Virus record (IMG/VR): IMGVR_UViG_3300009433_000013
Span: 1-41,067 of that record
Origin: a virus
Reading direction: 5' to 3' (one strand)
DNA: 41,067 bases
The position numbers were made by a program, and so were the translations under genes. The notes beneath the pieces were generated by a model that was not told where the DNA came from, ran no database searches, and saw only the letters and a program-made list of their open reading frames with translations. This document shows, piece after piece, positions 15,821-26,300 of this stretch (position 1 is its first letter; each line of letters begins with the position of its first letter).

Positions 15821-17326
15821 ATGGCTATTAAGAAATATTACGCTACTAAAGACAATACCATAACTGACGCATTTAAAATTGATCTTCTGACTCGGGGCAC
15901 TGGGTCAAACATGGGTATTGCAGATATTTTAGAGACATTTGTGATCCATGGACAGACTTCTGCATCTATTAATGCCGGCAATGCGGAGCAGAGTAGGATA
16001 CTAATTCAGTTTCCAGTATCTACTATTGCTTCAGATATGTTGGCTGGTGTTATTCCTAACGATACTTCTAGTTTAAAATTCTATCTTAATCTTTATAATG
16101 CTCCCCACGGAAGCACTGTCCCGGTAGATTATTCTTTAGATGTTCGAATGCTCAGTCAAGCATGGCAAGAGGGTCGTGGATTGGACATGGATAATTATAG
16201 TGACCTGGGAGTATCTAACTGGATTTATGCTTCGGGAAGCACTGCATGGAACGCTACCGGCTCTTCTTATCTCTATGGTGCTGGGACTTCTGCCACTGCT
16301 CCGTTTGAGAGTGGACTTGAAAATATTCGTCTAGATGTCTCTAGTATAGTAAATAAGTGGTTAGATGCTACACCAAATTATGGATTCTTAATTAAATTTC
16401 CTGATGCTATTGTATCGGGCTCGACCACGATGTATACCAAGAAGTTCTTTGCTCGATCTTCTGAGTATTTTCATTATCGCCCAACGCTAGATGTTTGGTG
16501 GGATTCTACTCGTCGAGATAATCGGGGTAATTTTGCTATTAGTAGTAGTATGGCACCTGCCGCAGATAATCTTAATACTCTTTTTCTTTATAATGTGGTC
16601 AGGGGTCAATTGCAGAATATCCCTGGGCTTATAAAAGATACTTTAAGTGTAGAGATATTTTCAGGAAGTCAAGCAGCGACTGTTCCGGTTGTGCCTACTG
16701 GTAGCGCCCTGGATATAGTTCGTTCTAATAGTACGACCTCAACCATGGTGACGGGCGGCGTTTTATTTGAAAATGGAGTAAAGACTACAGGAGTCTATAC
16801 TGCCTCTTTCGCATCAACTAGTTCTTTCGAACAAATATTTGATGTTTGGTCTACGGGATCTGGAGCACAAAGAGTAGAGTTTTTCACTGGATCTTATATA
16901 CCAAAATCATTAAACACGGCGGATCTTCAATATGATGTAAAGTATATTACGACCATCACTAATTTACAAAGTGCATATTCTCAAGGTGATAATCCTACTT
17001 TGCGTGCTTTTACTCGTAAAAAAGACTGGAGCCCCAACATTTATACAGTCTCAACCAGACATATCGAGCCCGAAGTGATAGACAACGCATATTATAAAGT
17101 CTACCGAGTAATCGATGATTTAGATGTTATTCCGTATGGGACTGGTAGTACTGATAATTATTATAGTCGATTATCATATGATATAAGCGGTAACTATTTC
17201 AAACTTGATACCAGTTATCTTGATCCTGGGTATGCCTATGGAATTAAGTTCTCTTACTACCTTCAGGGAACTTATCAAGAGCAGCCCGAAGTATTTAAAT
17301 TCCGTATTGAAGAAGAGAACACATGA
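15821..17326 (+). CDS. tail structural protein with DNRLRE-like beta-sandwich
   Basis: A 501-residue protein. The first ~235 residues follow the layout of DNRLRE-type carbohydrate-binding-like domains: an N-terminal YYATKDNTITDAF strand, RILIQFPVS, DVRMLSQAWQEG, DVSSIVNKWLDATPNYGFLIKF, and a closing HYRPTLDVWW. The rest is Ser/Thr/Gly-rich beta structure, typical of fibre or baseplate-periphery proteins. One base separates it from the gp6-like gene, and it overlaps the giant gene in ATGA, so it is part of the baseplate operon. It may attach fibres or touch surface sugars; binding to a sugar has not been shown for phage members that I know. Confidence 0.65.
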   Translation: MAIKKYYATKDNTITDAFKIDLLTRGTGSNMGIADILETFVIHGQTSASINAGNAEQSRILIQFPVSTIASDMLAGVIPNDTSSLKFYLNLYNAPHGSTVPVDYSLDVRMLSQAWQEGRGLDMDNYSDLGVSNWIYASGSTAWNATGSSYLYGAGTSATAPFESGLENIRLDVSSIVNKWLDATPNYGFLIKFPDAIVSGSTTMYTKKFFARSSEYFHYRPTLDVWWDSTRRDNRGNFAISSSMAPAADNLNTLFLYNVVRGQLQNIPGLIKDTLSVEIFSGSQAATVPVVPTGSALDIVRSNSTTSTMVTGGVLFENGVKTTGVYTASFASTSSFEQIFDVWSTGSGAQRVEFFTGSYIPKSLNTADLQYDVKYITTITNLQSAYSQGDNPTLRAFTRKKDWSPNIYTVSTRHIEPEVIDNAYYKVYRVIDDLDVIPYGTGSTDNYYSRLSYDISGNYFKLDTSYLDPGYAYGIKFSYYLQGTYQEQPEVFKFRIEEENT

Positions 17327-20300
17327 GCGTAAAAAAGTTATTTGACAAAAATAAGCAGGCAGTAACTGTAGGAAAATACCTACGACTAAGTGCTCCTGAC
17401 ACTTTAGGTGACGGAATTGAATCCGAGGCTCATCTCAAGGCTTCTCTTCAGAAACAAGATTATGTTCTGCCTCCTATCAATTATTCAAACCCTGAAGAGT
17501 TTGTCAAGTTTGGCTCGGCTGAACAGTATTATAAAAATGCATTTGAGTATATTTTAAGTTATTATCCTTACGATGGTTCTGAATTTGAAAAGGTAGATTT
17601 TTATAATAAACTTAATCCTGTTGAAAAATATTTCTTTGAGGAAATCTATCCTACATCTACTGGCTTTATACAGAATGGCGTGACTTATGGCGCTATTACC
17701 CCTCATCCATCAGGGTATGCCTCTTCCTCGGCTCAATATGTCCAAGTTAAGGGTGGTCCCCACAAAAATACTTTTTACAATGTAGAGCAGGATCGTACTT
17801 CTAATCTTGAGTTTGGCGGACCTGACGGGACAACAGTTGAGTTTTTCTATAAAAAAGCCGCCGCTATTGATCATACGGTAGAATCTCCTCGCCAGGTAGT
17901 TTTTGATCTATGGAATGGTGCCAGTACTACATCTGATGAATACGGACGACTTCGCATTGAAGTGGTAACTGGATCGAGTGATCATTTTGAAGTTACTTTC
18001 CGATCGGGATCTACTGGATTTGATAATGTTGTTGTACCCACGGCGACTACTCCGATCAATGATGATACTTGGAGAAACTTTTCATTCGTATTTAATACCA
18101 CATCTAGTTCCCCTACTCTGGACTTTTTTGCTAATGGAACTTGTATACAGACTGGAATCGCTCCAACTGTTGCTGGCGCAATAGGGACAGTCACTGGATC
18201 TATGATAGCCAATATAGGTGCCCTCCGAACCACACCTGCTGGTGCAGGCTTTTCCGGAGTAGACCAGGGCTATGGTAAACTTTCTGCATCGCTGGACGAG
18301 TTTCGTTTCTGGAAAACTGCCCGAAATGACGAGGAAATTGGAAGATACTGGTTCGCCAACGTAGGCGGAGGAAGTAACAAATATGATGTTAATGTTTCTC
18401 TCGGTGTCTATTTTAAATTTAATGAGGGAATTACGACCAATGCGGCTGTTGACCAGGTTATCATGGATTACTCTGGTCGTTTGTCTAATGGGTTGTACGT
18501 AGGTTACAACTCTACAAATACTCGTAATACAGCCTCGGCGATTAATCAGTTAAAAATAGAATCAATTCATGAGTTTGGTGATCCCATTGTTCGGTCTTCT
18601 AATCCCAACTATACAACCTTGTTGGCAGATTACATTCTGACAGGAAGTAATTATGATTATCAAAATAACGCCCGCTTATTGAACCATTTGCCTAACTGGA
18701 TAATCGAAGAAGAAGAACAGGGCTCTAACGAGATTGTTAGCCTAACACAGATTATGGCTAACTACTTCGACACAATTTATAATCAAATAACTTATATCAA
18801 AAACCTTCGTTACATGGATTATGTAAGCGGAAGCCTTTCCTCTTCTTATACACATTTTCCCTATAATGACAGGTTAGTTGAGAATCTAGGTATCGAGGCA
18901 CCAGAGTTATTTGCCAACGCCGGAACTCTTCAGCAATTCTTGCAGCGTGATGAGCAGATCAATTTTGACGACCAACTGGAAGATATTAAAAATTCGATCT
19001 ATAAGAACATTTATAATAACTTAAATTTCATTCTCAAGTCCAAGGGCAATGAAAAGGCGATTCGGAACTTCATTAGGTGCTTAGGTGTAGATGATGAAAT
19101 TATTGCGCTTAATACTTACCCTAATAACGCTGACTTCGAATTGGTCTCTAATTATAAGGCAGGCGTCAGTACTAAGAAGTTCGCTGACTTCACAGCCCAT
19201 CTGGACCAGGCGGATGACGAAGCAATTGTCTATCAGTATTATGATTCAACAAACCCTAATTCAGTAGGTACCATTTCTGGATCTACGTCTTTGGGGGAAT
19301 TTGCCTTTACTCTTCAGAGCGAACTTGATCTTGCCGTCAAACAGGATTATAGAAATTTAGGATATAATATTCCTCAAGTCGTGACAGCATCAGTCATGGG
19401 TTTCCATACTCCCGCCGACTCCTCTCCTACAATCACCGATACAACTTGGGCAGCAGCATCAAGCGATTACGGTCTTCAGGTACAGGTAATCAAGAGTCCG
19501 GGTGAATACCCAGAAATTTTCGAACCCGCACACAAAGTAAAAGATGCCTACTTTCTGGTTAAAGACCGAGAAGGTAAGACGCTCCTTACTAGTAGTATCT
19601 TTAATAATGTGTATGACAACACTAAGTGGAACCTGGCCTTGTCCTTACGCCCTGAGAGATATCAATTCTCTGACGGTGTTATCGGATCAGCAGTGGCTCA
19701 AACTGGCTATACTCTGGAACTCTATGGCGTTAACTACCAAAACGGCATAAAGAAGTATAGTTTTTCTTCGGCGACAGATCTTTCGGCAACTTCGGGATCT
19801 AATATCATAGAAAGTGCTAAAAAAGTATATCTAGGAGCATCTAGGTTTAACTTTACAGGAAGCACGCTGGTTAATACTGATATCAGGGGATCAAGCGTAA
19901 GATACTGGACAGACTATCTTCCAAATTCTACTGTTGATCACCACGCCAAAGAGGTTGATACCTACGGACGCCTCAATCCCTATAGAAACGCTTACGAATT
20001 TCAGAGTGCTGCTCCTAATGTTTATATCCCCAAGATTCAAACATTGGCACTCAACTGGGATTTCGCTGATATCAGTGGGAGTGATTCAAGCGGTCGGTTT
20101 ATGGTTACTGATTATTCCTCGGGCTCAAACGTGCAAGTTTACCCTAACGAGTACCAGGGTCCTGTCTTTAGTAATATTAATCTACGAGAACATACTGGTC
20201 GTGGCGACTTCTTTAAGTCTAGTTTCACGCCGGTAAGAAAACAGTACGTTTACACCGACCATCTTCAGATCCCCGAATATGTTGGCGGAGACAATATGGT

Positions 20301-23300
20301 CAATGTTCCTACTAGCGATGATGAGACTTTCGGTATTTATTTAAGACCTATTGACTTCTTCTTCGCAGTAGAGAGAAGCATGTATCGTAGTATCTCTAAT
20401 CGAATGTTGGAGATGTTTGCTTCTATCGAAGAATTTAATAATATCATAGGCGAGCCTGTCAACAAATACCGTCTAAATTATAAGCGAATGGAAAAGTTAA
20501 GAGAAATATTTTTCCGTAGAGTCAAAAATGATATTCCTGACTTTGATAAGTATCTCCGCTACTATAAGTGGATTGACACTGCGATGGGGGAGATGATCCA
20601 GGAATTATTCCCTGTTTCTGCCAAATACGCCCCAGAAGTTAGAAAAGTCGTTGAGAGTCATGTCCTTGAGCGGCCAAAGATTCAACACAAACTTACTATT
20701 CTAAGAGATAAGCATCCAGTAGCAGGAATCACCGGCAGCCTGGGCGCTGGCTTTGGGTCAGTTTGTCGTACCAGCCCAGGTTGGAAATTCAAACACGCAC
20801 CTATTCCTGCTCTTCAGAGTAGAAACTGTAACTGGTGGCGCACCCGAGCAGAAAGAGATGTTCCCCCCCTTATCGCTTCGGGAGGAAATTTAACCACTCG
20901 TAACGCTGTTTTAAACGCTGTACAGAAACAAGTAGATGGAACTAACTTCCTTTGTGTTGATGGACAAATAGTGGCTCCGATTTATGGCGGAATTAATCAA
21001 TACCTGAACAAAAAGAGGCGCATTCGAGATTACACTTTTGATCAATTCAAGAGTCTGGAGGATTGTGATGATGTTCTTGATCCCATGCAAAAGAAACTTG
21101 TTCCTTTTCGAGCAACAAAAGATGGTGTAAATTACAAAGGTGCTCAACTGACTCCATTCACCGCTATTAGTTCTAGTTTGACAACAGGCTATAATGCTCA
21201 ATTGAACAGTCTTGGTCTTACAGGGATCTCTCTTAATAATCTTCATGAGGACTCTATCTCTCCTTATCGTCATAGTGTGCCATTGCAGGGACCCTTTACT
21301 AAGCGTTGGGTCGGTGGTATCCAAGCACGTCATGTTGCACCATTTAGAACCATAGACCGCCGTGAAGAATACAATTTAACAATTACTTCGGGTACTGGCT
21401 CGGTTACGACTATAACGACAGGAATAATCCCCAAAGGTCAATACCTAAGAGGACTATCCTCAAAATCTCCTGTTAACCTTGCAAATATCAAAACTATTAT
21501 TACTGGCAGTACTCCTGGTGACGTTGTAAGAAAAGTCGGAAACTTTGAGAGAAACTATGAAGTTGTCCAAGGTAACAGTCGCTTTGAAACAAATATAGAT
21601 TTTATCTTTAATAATTCTCGTTATCAATACTCTATGCCATCGGCTTTTATTACGCCACCTGCCCGACGAACTAGTGGCTTGACTGGGTCCGCAGATTATC
21701 CGGCTCCAAGACAAGTGCCTAACCGAAGGAAGACGGAAGTAATTCTAGTTGATATGTTTGCTTCGCCTGGCTCTAAGGAAGATTCAAAGCAGCAGTTTAG
21801 AGATGTCAACTCTGATCAGTTTTCGCCCAATAGTGCGCTGCCTTTCCGAAATTTGGCTGTAATAAACCCTTATCTCAAGCGTTTAGGAACCCATTCCACC
21901 TTCGGAGGGTATCAATACGATCCAGCGACTGGTGCTCCTAGTACGACCCCTTCCGCAACTAAAATACAAAGAAATACAGTTTTACGTTTAGAGATGGGCT
22001 TTTCAGGAGCCGCCACCCCAACAACGGTAGGCACTGCTAGCGTTTACGATGATGGGTTTGTAACCCGCCCAGTCCCTAATGCTGATAGGGCTCAGTGGAC
22101 ATCCTATTTGTCTGGCTCTGAGAATGCTTCAATATATGACCAGTATGTTGCCTTGGGCAGTCGCTACCCAGCCAATATTACTTTTGTAACTCAAAGTGCT
22201 ACAGCCTACCCTTCAACTTTCTCTAATTCTTTAATTACTAATGCTGGCGGAAAGTCCGAATTTGTATGGGCAAACAATCGAGATTATGTCTCTTGGAAAC
22301 AAATGCAAGCCGGAAATTCTCAAAAGGCTCAATACTTTTGGCAAAATAATCTTTATGAGTTGTTACCCCAAGAAGTAGTGACGCTAAATGACGAAGTAAA
22401 ATTTGATGATGGTAGTAATGGCTCAATAGCCACTAAAACTCGTACAATATACAGTCGAAACGGACAAGCGGAGCCTCATTACTATTCCCAGAGATTTAGA
22501 GAAGCGCCCATTACTTCACGCTATAAAGCGTTACTCCATCAGATGAGGACTCCGATCGGAACACCCTCAAAGACATCAGAGCGTCATACTTCTATTGCCA
22601 TGGAATATACTTATGGAAATATGTTGATGGGGTTTGCTAACCGTGAGTTGAACGAACAAATCCAGGGCGATGTAAAATTTGCACATGGAAAGATAAAGCG
22701 CCCCTACGAGGTTTTAAGAGATCAATTCGTAGAAAATGTCCAGCGCAGTGTGAACGGTGCGGAATTAATTAAAGACTTTACTTATAGGGAAACAATTTAT
22801 CCGAAAGAAGTTTACACATATTTGTCACAGTCCCGTGCTCGCCAGGCTTTTGTTTATAGCCACTGGAGAGATGATGCTATAGTCACTGGTAGCGCAGCAG
22901 TGACATCGCTAACAGATTATTCTAAACTTATATCTCGGGTAAATATCGATGGCTTTAACCGACAGTCTACTCGCCTGAAGGGCGACTTTGTCACATCTCA
23001 GGGTTATCCGGTTCAAAACTTAGACCAGGTTCCGTATGAAGATCCCTCTTCACTGCCAGCGGGACCTGGATCTGGCTCAATATGGCCTCTTGACTCGTAC
23101 CTATATTCTGATTTCGATACGTCTTTGGTCACTGTGTTGACTGCCTCTACTCCAGTTGTTCTTGCGGATGCTGGTACGATGGCGGCTGGTGAGCTAATGA
23201 TGACTCACTATGGAACTATAAACGATAGAATTACTGACCCAGGTGGGTCTTTAAACAATGGCACGGCTGTTTATATAACTTCTAGTATTAATTCGGCACA

Positions 23301-26300
23301 ATATGTCTACAATGTTCCTGTTACCAAGGTTGATTGCACAACCACGTCTGCGGTCGCAGCAGTAGCCGCTATCACGGCAAGCAGGGGAGAGGGAGAGGGT
23401 CTTACGACTGCTACTGGACAGTTCGTGCTCGGAAGTAGTGCAGACGGCTCATCCCTCTTCGGCGCAGTGACGTTGGAAATTCAGGATCTAACATCGACTA
23501 AGACTTTTAAGTTTGTAAATAACTCCAATTCTAACACTTTCGATGCAGGCACCAATACCTATGAAATGGGTGTAGAGAATCCGCCTTTTGTGGGGGTATA
23601 TTTTACAAAAGAAGAGTGCCGGAATCAACTATTCAGTGCCATCGAATCTGCCCGTGTTGATGCCTCACCGTTGAATATTGCTCTGCCTGCAAAATCAGGT
23701 ACGGATACTATTGACTTAACCGCAGGTACAGCAGGTACTGCCTGGAATAGTAGAAATATAACTTCTAATGATACTGGTGTTCTTGGTGTGGCTGTAACCA
23801 GTTGGGCTGGAGCCACAGATTATACCTACAATAGTAAAACTCTGGACCTTGAAGATGTCGCTCACGGTGTGGTATCATACATTTTTGATGCTGCTACAGC
23901 ACCCGGTGCGTCTACGGATACAATCATAGGTACTTTTGGGGCAACCGCCACATCTGATGTTATTGCAGCCATCGCTCAAACAATATCTCTGTCCCAAGCA
24001 GCAGGTGCTATCAATATTACACCAGGGACAGTGGCGGGATCAACTGTTCCTTTAACTGCGGATGTCGCAGGCACAGCAATGAATGGCAAACCCGTCGCAG
24101 GCACAGCCGAAACTGATGGCGGTGTTACGACTGTGGCATTTGCTGCTGGAGCAGCAGCATCCACTGTGTGTGTCGATCTTCCCGAGCCTCGCTCCCCTGG
24201 ATCGGTATACACCAGACCAGCCTGGACAGCAGGAGTTTCAAGAATATATGTTGATGGACCAAATAAGCGCCAGTCCGCCGCCCAGAGCCGGCCATTCTAC
24301 GACACCTATGAAAAATATGTGGAAAATATAAGACTAGCAGGCAAAGAAAAAACTATCATGCCTGAGTTTCGGATTAGTGAACACATCAAACAGTACCAGC
24401 AGAATGGTAGTCTTCTATCAATTGTTTCTGCCTCCTTGGAGCTTACTGGTGCCAATCATACAATGTTTAACGGAGTCAATAGTTCTTTCTATCAACGTTT
24501 TGCTGAAACAGATAAGTTAGAGTTCCTTGGGGACTTTATGCCTGATGATATTTTGCAGAGAGATTTTATTTTCAACAATTACCCACGACACTTTGAACTG
24601 GGCTCAGAAGCAATTGTAAAAATGCTCCCTTACGATGGTTTTTATCCAGCAAATAGAAGCCTTGAGATCGCTGCTCTGTTTAGGGATGCATACATTGGCA
24701 ATGCTGTACTGACTGGCACAAGTGGATCTGCAACTTCTGCATGGAGATCATTGCTCCGACCTTTCTTGGCACCGGGAATCCTTTACAACTCCATTAAGTC
24801 TGGAATCGCTGTTGATTATCCTATTCGCCGGACCACTCGAAACTTAACACAGTACTTATCTTCTAGCGCAACTTTGCCATTACATGGGTGCCTGAGCGGA
24901 ACTCTGTCGGTTAGTAATGCCCCAGGGACCATCCCAGGCAACAGGAGACGTAACTTATCAACTGCAAATTGGCAAAATGCAGATATTAATTCTTTTTTCT
25001 GGGCTGATCGCCTACCTTTTGAAACACTAGTTGATCCTGTTCCAGCCTTAAAAACAGGAGAGTCTCTAGGGACTGTCTTGTCGGACCTTAACGAGTATTT
25101 GTATCTTGATGCTACGGGATCAATATCCGCCAAGTCTTTGAACGATACCTTGTACAAAAAAGCCATGTCTAACTTCTTGGCTAACGTACCTAAGTTTTTC
25201 TTGAAAAAGAAGACTAATAAATATGGACCTGAGGGGTACTTGACTAAATTCGTTTCTCAGTTCGGGGCACCTCCCAAAGATGGACAACAAAATACCGCTC
25301 CCGAAAGAACTGTAGAGGTTGAAAAAGATGCCGCCTATATGATGGAGATTGGTCTACTTAAAACGGAGAATTTCAACCAGTACAGTAATCCATATGCTTT
25401 TGGGATTCCTACCAGTACGGGCTCAGTAGACTGGCACGGACTTACATCTGACGAACTTCCAAAGGGCAGGGAACAGAACTGGCCAAAACACCGTGGTGAG
25501 TTTGCGCCGTTTACGCCACCATATTATTATGGACCATCTTTAGTAAGAATGTTGTTTATGCCACGGGGCGATAAAAATGATTATACTTTGGACGAAATTC
25601 TTAATAATGATCGAGGCGAGCTTTTTGTTCAATACTTGAATGAAAGTGGGAGTTATTATGATATGACTTCTGGTTCATTCATAGACCGAGATAATAACGT
25701 GGTAACCTCTGTTGCTACCCCATCTTATGGTTGGAACCGAGCATGGCAAAACAGGATGGATATTGATGCCTCGGTTAACATATTTAATACTTTCCCGACT
25801 TCTACGGGAACATCTTATCGGAGTACGGATCCTAACAAATGGACCATCATGCCCAAGTGGGAATGTCCAGTTCTAGATTTTCCAAGCTCTCAAACCGCAG
25901 AAGGTGTTCCGTCATATCAATTCTCCGCATCTGTAGGTACTGGAACCTATTATTCTGGATCCAAGGGGATGTGGCACCAGTATGGTGTTCAGCCAGATAA
26001 TGATGAAGGGGTGTATATGTACATCAAGGATATCCCCACTGGCAATAGCGAAGAATACGATTTTGTGGCTATCACATATCTTGATGGTGCTACTGCTAAG
26101 CGTACCAACAAGTATGTGAAAAAAGTTCCTAAATTTGTTAGTGATGCCGAGAGAACAGTCAAGTCTTTGGGAGATCTGGTTGGCTTTGACTCAGAAGAGA
26201 TTATTCGTAATGGTATAGATTTCAGCAAAGCGAAGCGCCTGGGCGAACTCGGGGAAGATAATGAAAAATCACTTTCCGAGGCAGTCTTGGCATTACCTGT

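Noticed and set aside
20911-21333. Minus-strand open frame of 140 codons inside the giant tail gene
   Set aside because: The plus-strand frame is continuous and protein-like; the antisense translation has Cys/Ile/Thr-rich composition and no ribosome binding site or family pattern.
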